A DNA stretch of 64,000 nt. Source: Neisseria mucosa (GTDB lineage: Bacteria; Pseudomonadota; Gammaproteobacteria; Burkholderiales; Neisseriaceae). The translations under genes were made by a program, and so were the position numbers. A model generated the notes under the pieces. It did no database searches. It was not told where the DNA came from and saw only the letters and a list, made by a program, of their open reading frames with translations. The stretch spans positions 1,488,001-1,552,000 of the forward strand of contig NZ_CP053939.1 of assembly GCF_013267835.1 (NCBI RefSeq), read 5' to 3'. Shown here piece by piece: positions 50,337 through 59,219 of the stretch. Within the stretch, counting starts at the first letter, position 1. Each line of letters starts with the position of its first letter.

Positions 50337-51223
50337 AAATTCCCTTCCTTGGCAAAACTCTCGGTAAAAATGCGCACGGCGGCTTCGGTTTTGGCAGACT
50401 GCACACGATAAGGCGTTACCAAATAAAGGCTGACCGGCGGCAATGTCCATTCGGGTAAAACGCTTTTCAGACGGCCTTGCGCAATTTTCTCCCTCACTTC
50501 GCCGCTCACCTGCAAAGACAAACCGAAACCGCTTTCGGTCAGGCTGCGCACAGCGGCCAAATGCGTGCAGGCAATGCTGTCGGCAATATCGAGAAAATAG
50601 CTTTCCCCTCCGTGTTGTAAGGTTGTGCGGACGGGCAGGAAGTGCAGCCAGCGGTGGGCATGAAGCTGCGAGGGATGGGTAATAGGCGGATGGCGGTCGA
50701 GATAATCGGGCGCGGCGCAAATGGTGTACGGCCAAGTAACAAGATGACGCGCGACCAGATTGGGATCGTCCAAAGCGCGGTCGCCGCCGCGTATGGCGAT
50801 GTCGGTCTGATTGTGTTGCAGATCGTCCAAAGTATCGCTGAAATTAAGGATAGGACGGATTTTGGGAAACTCGGTTTGCAATCGCGAAAACGCCGTCTGA
50901 AAAGCGCGGGATTCGATGACCGTAGAAGTCAGGGCAATCCGCAATTCGCCGACGGGTTCTGTTTTCAGATTGTCGATAACGGTACGCGTATCGGACAAGG
51001 TAGCGGCGAGGCGGCGGCAGTATTCGCCCAGGGCGCGGCCGGCATCGGTCGGCGCAAGGCTGCGCGTGCTGCGGTTTAACAGCTTGATGCCGTGCAGGGT
51101 TTCGAGGCGGTTGATGTGCTGGCTGACCGCCGACGGGGTCATGCCCAGCGCGGCAGCGGCGGCGTTCATGCTGCCGTGTTCAAGGACGGTAGCGAAAACA
51201 AGCAGGGGTTTGATGTCTTGCAT
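50333..51223 (-). CDS. LysR-family transcriptional regulator
   Basis: A 296-aa LysR regulator with an N-terminal helix-turn-helix (LLVFATVLEHGSMNAAAAALGMTPSAVSQHINRLETLHGIKLLNRSTRS) and a C-terminal effector domain. It is transcribed divergently from the NAD(P)-binding oxidoreductase gene with 119 bases between the two starts, the classical LysR-target arrangement, so it probably regulates that gene. The GIY-YIG gene is coupled to its end. A DUS encodes AFQTAFSRL. Codon use is normal for this genome, unlike the LysR at 32994. Confidence 0.9.
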   Translation of the reverse strand: MQDIKPLLVFATVLEHGSMNAAAAALGMTPSAVSQHINRLETLHGIKLLNRSTRSLAPTDAGRALGEYCRRLAATLSDTRTVIDNLKTEPVGELRIALTSTVIESRAFQTAFSRLQTEFPKIRPILNFSDTLDDLQHNQTDIAIRGGDRALDDPNLVARHLVTWPYTICAAPDYLDRHPPITHPSQLHAHRWLHFLPVRTTLQHGGESYFLDIADSIACTHLAAVRSLTESGFGLSLQVSGEVREKIAQGRLKSVLPEWTLPPVSLYLVTPYRVQSAKTEAAVRIFTESFAKEGNL

Positions 51224-51342
51224 TTCGACTGATTATGTAGTTCAACTTCACAATCATAACAGCAAAACAGGGATTATCAAGCGTTTCAGACGGCCTTACA
51301 ATGCACTCATCTAATCAATCACATCCCCACAAGGAGTCAAAC

Positions 51343-51999
51343 ATGAAAATCGCAGTTATCGGTGCAACTGGTTATGTCGGCAACGCAGTCGTGCAAGAAT
51401 TGGCAGGCCGCGGTCATGAAGTAACCGCTTTCGCCCGCAACACGGACAAAGTGTTCCAAGCGCAAAATGTTGCCGCAGTCTCTGCAGATGTCAACGCAGC
51501 AGATTTTGCCGACAAACTGGCCGGTTTTGATGCCGTGGTCAGCGCGTTCAACCCGGGCTGGACCAATCCCAACATCGGCGCGGATTTCACGCGCGGCGCA
51601 AACAGCATCGTCGAAGCGGCAAAAGCGGCGCAAGTGCCGTATCTCTTGATTGTCGGCGGCGCAGGCAGCCTGTATGCCGCGCCCGGTTTGCAAGTTGTCG
51701 ATACGCCCGACTTCCCGAAAGAAATTTACGACGGCGCCAATGCCGCACGCCATCTCTTGGCAGAACTCCTGCCGCGCCGCGACGTGAACTGGTCTTTTGT
51801 TTCCCCTCCGGCACGACTGGGCGCGGACGGCGGATTCGGCGAAGACAAAACCGGCAAATACCGTTTGGGCAAAGACGATTTGCTGATGGACGGTGAAATT
51901 CCGGCAGGCATCAGCGTGACCGATTTGGCAGTCGCCATCGCCGATGATGTGGAAAACAAAGCGCATTTGTTTGAACGCTTTACCGTCACCGCTGTTTAA
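51343..51999 (+). CDS. NAD(P)-dependent oxidoreductase (NmrA/SDR-like, atypical)
   Basis: A 218-aa protein with an N-terminal Rossmann motif MKIAVIGATGYVGNAVVQEL (G-x-x-G-x-x-G), then DAVVSAFNPGWTNP and a short C-terminal domain. It resembles the YwnB/NmrA-like group of atypical short-chain dehydrogenases that bind NAD(P)H and often act as redox sensors or quinone-type reductases. The ATG at 51343 is fixed by the strong RBS AAGGAG. It is divergent from the LysR gene and closed by a DUS-pair terminator. Substrate unknown. Confidence 0.85.
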   Translation: MKIAVIGATGYVGNAVVQELAGRGHEVTAFARNTDKVFQAQNVAAVSADVNAADFADKLAGFDAVVSAFNPGWTNPNIGADFTRGANSIVEAAKAAQVPYLLIVGGAGSLYAAPGLQVVDTPDFPKEIYDGANAARHLLAELLPRRDVNWSFVSPPARLGADGGFGEDKTGKYRLGKDDLLMDGEIPAGISVTDLAVAIADDVENKAHLFERFTVTAV

Positions 52000-52011
52000 T
52001 CGTCTCAATTT

Positions 52012-52048
52012 AAAGGCCGTCTGAAACCCAAAGTTTCAGACGGCCTTT
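52012..52048. terminator. DUS-pair terminator between the oxidoreductase and mnmE
   Basis: AAAGGCCGTCTGAAA (52012-52026) pairs with TTTCAGACGGCCTTT (52034-52048). Confidence 0.85.
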
Positions 52049-52090
52049 TGCTATAATACGCCCATTAAATTTACCTATACGCGAGTTCCC

Positions 52091-53455
52091 ATGTCCGCAT
52101 CCCAACCCACCATCGCCGCCATCGCCACCGCACCCGGACGCGGCGGCGTCGGTGTGATCCGTCTTTCCGGCAAAAACCTGCTGCCTTTGGTGCAAACCCT
52201 CAGCGGCGGCAAAACGCCCAAACCGCGCACCGCGCTTTACACCGACTTTCTCGGCGGCGACGGGCAGCCGATAGACAACGGCATCCTGCTCTACTTCGCC
52301 GCGCCCGCCAGCTTCACCGGTGAAGACGTGATTGAATTGCAGGGACACGGCGGCCCCGTGGTGATGGACATGTTGCTCTCGCGCTGCCTCGAACTGGGCG
52401 CACGCATGGCCGAGCCGGGCGAATTTACCAAACGCGCCTTCCTCAACAACAAACTCGACCTTGCCCAAGCCGAAAGCGTCGCCGACCTCATCGACGCCTC
52501 CAGCAAGTCCGCCGCACGCATGGCGTTGCGTTCGCTCAAAGGCGCGTTTTCCCAACACATACACGAGCTGGTGGACGACCTTATTACTTTGCGGATGCTG
52601 GTTGAAGCCACGCTGGACTTCCCTGAAGAAGACATCGACTTTCTCGAAGCCGCCGACGCGCGCGGCAAGCTCCAAGCCCTGCAAGGCCGTCTGAAAACCG
52701 TCCTCGCCAGCGCGGAACAAGGCGCGATTTTGCGCGAAGGCATGAACGTCGTCCTCGTCGGCGCGCCCAATGTTGGCAAATCCAGCCTGCTCAACGCCTT
52801 GGCGGGCGACGACATCGCCATCGTAACCGACATCGCCGGCACCACCCGCGACACCGTGCGCGAACAAATCACTCTCGACGGCGTGCCCGTCCACATTATC
52901 GACACCGCCGGCCTGCGCGAAACCGACGACGTGGTCGAGCAAATCGGCATCGAACGCAGCCGCAAAGCCGTCTCCGAAGCCGATGTCGCCCTGATTCTGA
53001 TTGACCCGCGCGAAGGCGTGAACGCCAAAACCCAAGCCATTTTGAACAGCCTGCCCGAAGGTTTGAAAAAAATCGAAATCCACAACAAAGCCGACCTGAC
53101 CGGCGAACCCGTCGCCGTCCGTTCAGACGGCCTCGCGCAAACCGGTGCGGACACCGTCATCAGCCTGTCCGCCAAAACCGGCGCGGGTCTCGACTTGCTC
53201 AAACACGCGCTGTTGCAGGAAGTCGGCTGGCAGGGCGAAAGCGAAAGCCTGTTCCTCGCTCGCAGCCGCCACCTCAACGCCCTGCACGAAGCCGAAGCCG
53301 AGCTGGAAAACGCCGCCCTCTGCGACAACAACCAAATCGAGCTTTTCGCCGAACACCTGCGCCTCGCCCAAAACGCGTGCAGCGAAATCACCGGCGAATT
53401 CACCGCCGACGATTTGCTGGGCGTGATTTTCTCGCGCTTCTGTATTGGCAAATAA
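52091..53455 (+). CDS. mnmE: tRNA modification GTPase MnmE
   Basis: A 454-aa GTPase that with MnmG installs the cmnm5 group on U34 of tRNAs. The N-terminal tetrahydrofolate-binding domain begins [21 protein letters not shown]. The G domain has [14 protein letters not shown] (G1), DIAGTTRD (G2), DTAGLRE (G3) and NKADL (G4). The protein ends in the functional C-terminal motif FCIGK (C-x-GK). Two DUS are inside the gene, encoding LQGRLKTVL and VRSDGLAQ. It faces the small peptide gene array; a DUS-pair terminator lies between. Confidence 0.97.
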   Translation: MSASQPTIAAIATAPGRGGVGVIRLSGKNLLPLVQTLSGGKTPKPRTALYTDFLGGDGQPIDNGILLYFAAPASFTGEDVIELQGHGGPVVMDMLLSRCLELGARMAEPGEFTKRAFLNNKLDLAQAESVADLIDASSKSAARMALRSLKGAFSQHIHELVDDLITLRMLVEATLDFPEEDIDFLEAADARGKLQALQGRLKTVLASAEQGAILREGMNVVLVGAPNVGKSSLLNALAGDDIAIVTDIAGTTRDTVREQITLDGVPVHIIDTAGLRETDDVVEQIGIERSRKAVSEADVALILIDPREGVNAKTQAILNSLPEGLKKIEIHNKADLTGEPVAVRSDGLAQTGADTVISLSAKTGAGLDLLKHALLQEVGWQGESESLFLARSRHLNALHEAEAELENAALCDNNQIELFAEHLRLAQNACSEITGEFTADDLLGVIFSRFCIGK

Positions 53456-53473
53456 AACGGTTTGCCATCAAAT

Positions 53474-53508
53474 AAAAAGGCCGTCTGAATGTTCAGACGG
53501 CCTTTTTT
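53474..53508. terminator. DUS-pair terminator between mnmE and the peptide array
   Basis: AAAAAGGCCGTCTGAA (53474-53489) pairs with TTCAGACGGCCTTTTT (53492-53507) and serves both convergent units. Confidence 0.88.
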
Positions 53509-53539
53509 ATCACCAAAACAAGCTTTGTTTTACTCGTAT

Positions 53540-53647
53540 TTATTTATCGGCAGCTTCTGCCATATTCTTGACGATATTGGTCGCACCCACTGTCAAACCG
53601 GACATGCCGATCAGAGAAGCCGCGGCCAATTTGATTAATTTTTTCAT
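53540..53647 (-). CDS. Small exported peptide precursor 1 (35 aa), tandem family
   Basis: A 35-codon gene. The product has a basic n-region (MKKLIK), a hydrophobic core (LAAASLIGMSGLTV) and a V-G-A signal-peptidase-like site after residue 22, leaving a 13-residue tail TNIVKNMAEAADK. It is the last of three paralogous genes in a row (53540-53997); residues 4-24 are nearly identical to those of gene 2. GAAAAGAG is a plausible RBS ahead of ATG 53647. No known family is recognised. The level of identity among three copies with conserved start, core and length is the main evidence that it is real. Confidence 0.75.
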   Translation of the reverse strand: MKKLIKLAAASLIGMSGLTVGATNIVKNMAEAADK

Positions 53648-53691
53648 TCTGACTCTTTTCTGTGTATTGATTGAGGAAGCGTTGTGTGTTT

Positions 53692-53796
53692 TTATTTGTC
53701 GGCATCAGCCATATTGTGGGCAATATTGGTTGCACCGGCGGTCAGGCCGGACATGCCGATTAAAGAGGCTGCAGCCAGTTTGATTAAAGTTTTCAT
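53692..53796 (-). CDS. Small exported peptide precursor 2 (34 aa), tandem family
   Basis: A 34-codon gene, paralogue of its two neighbours. n-region MKTLIK, core LAAASLIGMSGLTA, an A-G-A cleavage-like site after residue 22 and a 12-residue tail TNIAHNMADADK. Compared with peptide 1 the leader differs at two residues, while the tail keeps TNI-x-x-NMA-x-A-DK, so the tail itself is conserved and not random. Forty-four bases separate it from peptide 1. The RBS is weak (AAGAAAG, some distance before ATG 53796). Confidence 0.75.
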   Translation of the reverse strand: MKTLIKLAAASLIGMSGLTAGATNIAHNMADADK

Positions 53797-53883
53797 TGTT
53801 TGTCTCACTTTCTTGTCTGTCGGCCGAAAAACGGCCTAAGTTGCGTTTTCTAAAGTATTGTAATTAATTCGTTTATAATTGAA

Positions 53884-53997
53884 TTATTTGTGTACAGCCG
53901 TTTCAATATTACGGGAGATACCGATAGCAGAAGCGGATATTCCGGACATACCGATTAAAGAAGCGGCAGCAAGCGTTATTAAATTTCCCATTTTCAT
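53884..53997 (-). CDS. Small exported peptide precursor 3 (37 aa), tandem family, promoter-proximal
   Basis: A 37-codon gene, the most divergent of the three and the first in the direction of transcription. It has the leader MKMGNLITLAAASLIGMSGI, an A-S-A cleavage-like site after residue 24, and a 13-residue tail IGISRNIETAVHK. The central LAAASLIGMSG is identical to that of the other two. RBS AAAGGA precedes ATG 53997 by five bases, the best of the three. The sequence upstream is AT-rich and carries a 21-bp direct repeat (54179-54217). Confidence 0.75.
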   Translation of the reverse strand: MKMGNLITLAAASLIGMSGISASAIGISRNIETAVHK

Positions 53998-54484
53998 TAA
54001 TCCTTTTTCATAGAAACAAAATGTTATTTAACAACATACACATTTTTTCATCGGCATCTGCGCTACCGACAGGGCGAATCATACCGTTTTAAATGTAAAC
54101 TAATACAGCTTAATCGTAAATATATAGCGCAAAAATCAAACATACCAATATTTTTTGTTAATTTCCATTATTTTTTGAAAATGACACCGATGTCTTACCA
54201 AATGACACCGATGTCTTGATTACATACGCACTACAAATGTGTTTCATTTCCCCCATAAAATCGCGCCTTTTTTGTTGCAAAATTGCACTATAATTAAAAT
54301 ATATTTTAAGATTCAATATCTTATGAATTTATATTTTTTACAACAAAAATATTTAATTAGTCAAAACCAATACCTTTGATAGCTTCTTTTAAAGAAAACA
54401 CACGTTTCTAGCGCATATCCGACCATAAAATGCGTTGCAAATATATGATATAGTGAAACATTCCGTGTATTGACTATTTCCAGC
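53998..54484. other. AT-rich divergent regulatory region between peptide array and rmuC
   Basis: About 490 bases with no ORF of note. It contains the direct repeat at 54179-54217. For the minus strand, TTGGTA (about 54151-54146) with TATATT 18 bases on (about 54127-54122) is a weak promoter candidate, which would place the repeats about 30-70 bases upstream of it, the usual position of activator sites. Confidence 0.45.
54179..54217. promoter_or_regulatory. Two 18-bp direct repeats with 21-bp period, operator candidate
   Basis: AAATGACACCGATGTCTT occurs at 54179-54196 and again, identical, at 54200-54217. Each copy has the imperfect dyad GACA-N4-TGTC. The 21-bp spacing is two helical turns, so both copies face the same side of the DNA, as for dimeric activators. 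It lies upstream of the peptide array and also upstream of rmuC. Confidence 0.65.
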
Positions 54485-56287
54485 ATGAACACCACCCTAA
54501 TCCTGACCGGCGCGGCCGCATTTTTTATCGGCGCGCTGTTTGCTTGGCTGATAACACGCTACCAAGCTCAAAGCCGACACTTTACCGTTTTGCAAGAATT
54601 GGCCGAAGCCCGCCGCCTGCATGAGTTTGCCGAGCAGGTACAGGCTCAAACTACGGCAGACTTGGCGCAAAGCCGCCATACCGTGCAGGAATTGCAAGAT
54701 GAATTGCAGGAGACGGGCAACCGCTTTGCCGCGGCCGAAAAACAAATTGCCTATCTGCAAGATTGCGAGGCCGAAGCCGAAACCTTAAAACACGAATGTG
54801 CAAAATGGCAGCAAAGCGCGCAAAACCTGCAAATCAACAATGAGCGCCTAAACACGCAGCTGGTTCAAGAACAGGCCTTGAGTGCGGATAAAAATACGCT
54901 TTTGCAACAGCAGGAAACGGAAAAAGGCCGTCTGAAACAAGACTACGACACGCTGTTAGAGCAAAACCATGCGCTGCAAGTCCAAAACGAACGCCTCTCC
55001 ACACAACTGACCCAAGAAAAAGCCAATATCGACGACAAAAACAGCCTTTTACAGCAACAGGAAGCCGAAAAAGGCCGTCTGAAACAAGAATACGCCGCCC
55101 TTTTGGAGCAAAACCACGCACTTCAAGTCCAAAACGAGCGCCTCAACACCCAATCGGAAAAAGACCGTCAGGCCGCCGAAGAAAAATTGGCCCTGCTGGC
55201 AGATGCGCGTCAAAACCTGAGCGACCAGTTCCAAAACCTCGCCAACACTATTTTGGAAGAGAAAAGCCGCCGCTTTACCGAGCAAAACCACGACCATCTC
55301 CAGCAACTGCTCAATCCGCTCAACGAACGCATCCACGGCTTCAGTGAGCTGATTCAGCAGACTTATGAAAAAGAAGCCAAAGAACGCCTGACTATCGAAA
55401 ACGAGCTCAAACGCCTGCAAACCCTCAACACTCAGCTCCACCACGATGCTAAAGCGCTGACCACCGCGCTGACCGGCACGCAAAACAAAACCCAAGGCAA
55501 CTGGGGCGAGATGATTTTGGAAAGCGTATTAGAAAATTCCGGCCTGCAAAAAGGCCGCGAATACATCGTTCAAGCCTCCAGCGTCCGCCACGAAGCAGAC
55601 GGCACCCAGCGCCGCCTCCAGCCCGACGTCCTCATCAATCTGCCCGACAACAAACAAATCGTCATCGACTCCAAAGTATCGCTGACCGCCTACGTCCGCT
55701 ATACGCAAAGCACCGGCGCAGAAGCAGAGCGCGAGCTTGCCAACCACGTCGCCAGTATCCGCGCCCACATCAAAAGCTTGGCAGCAAAAGATTACACCGA
55801 CCTTGAAGGCGTCAAAACGCTGGACTTCGTCTTTATGTTCGTCCCTGTCGAACCTGCCTACCTCCTCGCCCTGCAACACGATCCGAACCTCTTCCAAGAG
55901 TGTTTCGACAAACGCATCATGCTGACCGGCCCCAGCACCCTGCTCGCCACCCTGCGCACCGTTGCCAATATCTGGCGCAACGAGCAGCAAAACCAAAACG
56001 CGCTGGCCATTGCCGAGGCCGGCAGCAAACTCTATGACAAATTTGTCGGCTTTGTCGAAAGCATGGACGGCATCAATAAAGCGCTTGGTCAGGCACAATC
56101 CCAGTTTCAGACGGCCTACAGCCGCTTGGTTTCCGGCAGGGGCAACCTCATCAGCAGCACTGAAAAACTGCGCAAATTGGGCATCAAAGCCGGCAAACAA
56201 CTGCAACGGGATTTAGTAGAAAAGGCCGTGTCGGAAACCGAAGACCACGCCGCTTTACCCACCACACAAAATCAAGAAAATGACTGA
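54485..56287 (+). CDS. rmuC: DNA recombination protein RmuC
   Basis: A 600-aa protein with one N-terminal membrane helix (LILTGAAAFFIGALFAWLI), a long coiled coil (about residues 35-310) and the C-terminal RmuC nuclease-like domain (GNWGEMILESVLENSGLQKGREY, VLINLPDNKQIVIDSKVSLTAY, KTLDFVFMFVPVEPAYLLAL). It limits sequence inversions and repeat rearrangement. The ATG at 54485 is preferred to a TTG at 54470. The coiled coil contains a 49-residue unit repeated in tandem (54839-54985, 54986-55132) and a third partial copy; each full unit includes a DUS encoding EKGRLKQ. A DUS also encodes SQFQTAYSRL near the end. Confidence 0.93.
   Translation: MNTTLILTGAAAFFIGALFAWLITRYQAQSRHFTVLQELAEARRLHEFAEQVQAQTTADLAQSRHTVQELQDELQETGNRFAAAEKQIAYLQDCEAEAETLKHECAKWQQSAQNLQINNERLNTQLVQEQALSADKNTLLQQQETEKGRLKQDYDTLLEQNHALQVQNERLSTQLTQEKANIDDKNSLLQQQEAEKGRLKQEYAALLEQNHALQVQNERLNTQSEKDRQAAEEKLALLADARQNLSDQFQNLANTILEEKSRRFTEQNHDHLQQLLNPLNERIHGFSELIQQTYEKEAKERLTIENELKRLQTLNTQLHHDAKALTTALTGTQNKTQGNWGEMILESVLENSGLQKGREYIVQASSVRHEADGTQRRLQPDVLINLPDNKQIVIDSKVSLTAYVRYTQSTGAEAERELANHVASIRAHIKSLAAKDYTDLEGVKTLDFVFMFVPVEPAYLLALQHDPNLFQECFDKRIMLTGPSTLLATLRTVANIWRNEQQNQNALAIAEAGSKLYDKFVGFVESMDGINKALGQAQSQFQTAYSRLVSGRGNLISSTEKLRKLGIKAGKQLQRDLVEKAVSETEDHAALPTTQNQEND
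54839..55132 (+). repeat. Two tandem 147-bp repeats inside rmuC
   Basis: Units 54839-54985 and 54986-55132 each encode 49 residues starting NERL(N/S)TQL and ending LLEQNHALQVQ, with one DUS each. 49 residues equal seven heptads, so the coiled-coil register is kept. A third partial unit begins at 55133 (NERLNTQ). Confidence 0.9.
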
Positions 56288-56325
56288 AAAAATTTAAGAC
56301 ATTGCAAATAAAGGGAATTTAATCA

Positions 56326-57120
56326 ATGAGCAACATCACCATCGTCCTTGCCGCCGATACCGGCTACGCCGAGCAGGTTCATACCCTGATGAAGTCCGTC
56401 TGTACGCACAATACAGGTGTCAATTTCTACCTTATGCACAACACCTTCAGGAAAGAATGGATCAACTATACCAACCAAAAACTCGCCGCCAGCGGCAGCC
56501 GTCTGAATGACGTCAAAATCGAAATGGACTTCAGCCAATATCGCCGCCTGTCCCATATTTCGGATGCCGCATTTTTCCGCCTGATGATGCAGCACCTGCC
56601 CGTCGACCGCGCCCTTTATCTCGACAGCGATATGGTGGTTACCCAATCCCTGCACGATTTGTTCAACCTCGATATGCGCGGCTATCCCGTTGCGGCGGTA
56701 CAAGATTCCTTTCTTGCCCATACCGAATGGAGTCACCCGACCGGCCTGCACACCACACCCTATTTCAATTCCGGCATGCTGCTGGCCGATTTGTGTCAAT
56801 GGCGCAAACACAATATCGCGGAGCAACTGCTGCAAACCGCCGCCACCATTGATAAAGCCGTCCCCTTTGGTGACCAATGCTTTCTAAACACCGTATTTCA
56901 AGAAAACTGGCTGCAATTGGAAGAATCTTGGAATTTCCAAACAGGCGCAGTCGAATACTTCCAAAAACGAAACCTCAGCGAAGTATTCCCCAAACCCGAC
57001 ACCGTCCCGCCCGTTATCCACTACACCACACGCGCCAAACCGTGGTTGTGCGATTATGGCGAAATTCCTTTTATCGAAGTCTATTGGCAATACTATTGCG
57101 CCGATTGGCCGAAAGCGTAA
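56326..57120 (+). CDS. Glycosyltransferase family 8
   Basis: A 264-aa GT-A retaining glycosyltransferase similar in build to LgtC-type galactosyltransferases. The donor/metal motif D-x-D is in RALYLDSDMVVTQSLHDLF. Other family segments are NITIVLAADTGYAEQVHTLMKS at the N terminus, YFNSGMLLADLCQWR, PFGDQCFLNTVF, and the metal-binding HY in PPVIHYTTRAKPW. It probably adds a hexose to lipooligosaccharide or another surface glycan; substrate unknown. There are no homopolymer tracts such as those that switch lgt genes in pathogenic Neisseria. RBS AAAGGGAA precedes the ATG. It follows rmuC after 38 bases. Confidence 0.87.
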   Translation: MSNITIVLAADTGYAEQVHTLMKSVCTHNTGVNFYLMHNTFRKEWINYTNQKLAASGSRLNDVKIEMDFSQYRRLSHISDAAFFRLMMQHLPVDRALYLDSDMVVTQSLHDLFNLDMRGYPVAAVQDSFLAHTEWSHPTGLHTTPYFNSGMLLADLCQWRKHNIAEQLLQTAATIDKAVPFGDQCFLNTVFQENWLQLEESWNFQTGAVEYFQKRNLSEVFPKPDTVPPVIHYTTRAKPWLCDYGEIPFIEVYWQYYCADWPKA

Positions 57121-57177
57121 CTTCAGGTAGGAACTTCCATTCTCTACAATTATCTTTAAACAACCCATCATCAAAAA

Positions 57178-57212
57178 CAAAAGGCCGTCTGAAATCGTTT
57201 CAGACGGCCTTT
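57178..57212. terminator. DUS-pair terminator after the GT8 gene
   Basis: AAAGGCCGTCTGAAA (57180-57194) pairs with TTTCAGACGGCCTTT (57198-57212) with a tight loop. Confidence 0.85.
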
Positions 57213-57221
57213 GAGCCATAA

Positions 57222-57249
57222 AAAACAGGCAGAACATTCTGCCTGTTTT
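57222..57249 (-). terminator. dapD terminator
   Basis: AAAACAGGCAGA (57222-57233) pairs with TCTGCCTGTTTT (57238-57249). On the minus strand the T-run follows. Confidence 0.8.
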
Positions 57250-57314
57250 GTGTTCAAACCCGACCGTAAAGCAGGCTTTTTCACCTACCCTCAACCGGCG
57301 TCATCGTTATCCGA

Positions 57315-58136
57315 TTAAATACCGCGCAACAATTCATTCACGCTGGTTTTCGCACGGGTTTGCGCGTCCACGCGTTTGACGATAACTGCGCAGTAGAGGC
57401 TGTGGCTGCCGTCTTTGGAAGGCATGCTGCCAGATACGACAACCGAACCAGCCGGTACGCGGCCTTGATAGATTTCGCCGGTAGTGCGGTCGAGGATTTT
57501 GGTGGATTGACCGATGAACACGCCCATAGAAATCACGCTGCCTTCTTCGACAATCACGCCTTCGACGATTTCAGAACGCGCGCCGATGAAGCAGTTGTCT
57601 TCAATGATGGTCGGGCTGGCTTGCAAGGGTTCGAGTACGCCGCCGATGCCGACGCCGCCGCTCAAGTGAACGTTTTTACCGATTTGTGCGCAAGAGCCGA
57701 CAGTCGCCCAAGTGTCGACCATCGCACCTTCGTCAACGTATGCGCCGATGTTGACATAAGAAGGCATCAACACGACATTTTTCGCCACAAAGCTGCCGCG
57801 GCGGGCAACCGCACCCGGAACTGCGCGGAAGCCTGCGCTGCGGAATTCGTCTTCAGACCAGTCGGCAAACTTGGTCGGCACTTTGTCAAAATATTTGTTC
57901 ACGCCGTCGTTGAGGATTTCATTATCCTGAATGCGGAAAGACAGCAATACGGCTTTTTTCGCCCATTCGTTGACTTTCCATTCGCCCACACCCAAACGCT
58001 CGGCAACGCGCAGTTTGCCGGAGTCGAGTTGATGAATGGTTTCCAAAACCGCTTCACGCACTTCCGGGGTAACGGTATTCGGATTGATTTCGGCACGGTT
58101 TTCAAAAGCCGTTTCAATGATGTTTTGCAAAGACAT
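57315..58136 (-). CDS. dapD: Tetrahydrodipicolinate N-succinyltransferase
   Basis: A 273-aa enzyme of the succinylase branch of lysine/diaminopimelate synthesis. It has the left-handed beta-helix hexapeptide repeats in the middle ([49 protein letters not shown]) and the DapD segment [29 protein letters not shown]. The N-terminal helical domain has [19 protein letters not shown]. The length is typical. dapB for an earlier step of the same pathway lies 2 kb away on the other strand. Confidence 0.96.
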   Translation of the reverse strand: MSLQNIIETAFENRAEINPNTVTPEVREAVLETIHQLDSGKLRVAERLGVGEWKVNEWAKKAVLLSFRIQDNEILNDGVNKYFDKVPTKFADWSEDEFRSAGFRAVPGAVARRGSFVAKNVVLMPSYVNIGAYVDEGAMVDTWATVGSCAQIGKNVHLSGGVGIGGVLEPLQASPTIIEDNCFIGARSEIVEGVIVEEGSVISMGVFIGQSTKILDRTTGEIYQGRVPAGSVVVSGSMPSKDGSHSLYCAVIVKRVDAQTRAKTSVNELLRGI

Positions 58137-58398
58137 GTTGATTCCTTCAAGAGATCAGGGCCGTCTGAAACCTATTCAGGCCGCCCTATTACAAATATTT
58201 AACTCGTTATTTTGCCATGTAAAAGCGATTTCGTCAGCTATTAACATGATGAGTGCCGCGCGTTACACGGCCGGATTTCGGCTAGGCCAAGATTTTCAGA
58301 CGGCCTGTTCAAGTGAATGGAATAGCATTTATTTTCTAACTAATTTTCCAGCTACGATATGCAAGCTGTCGATTCTACCGACACGCCGTGCCGATAAA

Positions 58399-59142
58399 TC
58401 AATTACCACCAATCTTTTGTAGAAGATTTTCAGCCACCACGCCACATTCAATATTCCGCTTTAACGGTTTCGCATTTAAATCCTTCAAGGCCGTCTGAAA
58501 ATCGGCAAAATCCATCAACTGCGAACCGAAACGGCGCATATGTTCCGTATCCTGCTGACAGTCTATCAGCGCAACGCCCAAATCCGCCAAAAATGGGACG
58601 GCGCAGGCAAACGCAATCTTTGACGCATCGGGACGCAAAGCAAACATCGACTCGCCATAAAACACACAGCCGATTTGCACGCCGTAAAACCCGCCAGCCA
58701 ACTGCATTTCGCCTTGTTCATCCGGCAGCCAGCATTCAAACGAATGCGCATACCCCTGATGGTGCAACTTCAAATAGGCCGTCTGAAACGCAGGTTCTAT
58801 CCACGTTCCGTCCTGTTCCGGACGCGGCACATCGGCGCAATGGGCAATCACTTTTTCAAAACAGCAGTTGACCGTTACCCGATACGGCTTGTTACGCAAA
58901 GTTTTGGCGAGCGAACGGCCGATATGCAGGCTTTCCGGCACAATCACGGCTCGCGGCGCAACCGCATACCAGAAAAACCAACCGTCGCGGCTAAACCACG
59001 GAAAAATCCCCTGCCCATACGCCGACAACAGCCGCCCCGTATCCAAATCGCCGCTGACACCGACCAAGCCGTCGCATTCTGCCAAAGCGTAAGACGGTTC
59101 GGGGAAACGATAATCCCGTGGCGCAAGTAAAGGAATTTTCAT
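58399..59142 (-). CDS. aat: Leucyl/phenylalanyl-tRNA--protein transferase
   Basis: A 247-aa enzyme that adds Leu or Phe to N-terminal Arg/Lys of proteins, marking them for ClpAP degradation (N-end rule). Readable motifs: [70 protein letters not shown]. The ATG at 59142 gives [16 protein letters not shown]; an ATG four codons upstream (59154) is possible. Two DUS-derived segments read AFQTAYLKL and DFQTALKDL. It is followed on the strand by dapD about 260 bases later, with no recognisable feature between except a degenerate DUS. Confidence 0.95.
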   Translation of the reverse strand: MKIPLLAPRDYRFPEPSYALAECDGLVGVSGDLDTGRLLSAYGQGIFPWFSRDGWFFWYAVAPRAVIVPESLHIGRSLAKTLRNKPYRVTVNCCFEKVIAHCADVPRPEQDGTWIEPAFQTAYLKLHHQGYAHSFECWLPDEQGEMQLAGGFYGVQIGCVFYGESMFALRPDASKIAFACAVPFLADLGVALIDCQQDTEHMRRFGSQLMDFADFQTALKDLNAKPLKRNIECGVVAENLLQKIGGN

Positions 59143-59219
59143 CGTAAAGCCCATAAAGTTTCAGACGGCCTCAAGCTGAAAACGCCCAAGGCCGTCTGAA
59201 AAATCAACATACAAACTGA

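Noticed and set aside
52291..53451. 386-codon minus-strand frame opposite mnmE
   Set aside because: Ser/Arg-rich shadow translation; mnmE G-motifs are intact on the plus strand.
56326..57120. Phase-variable LgtC-like gene
   Set aside because: No homopolymer tract of relevant length in the coding sequence.
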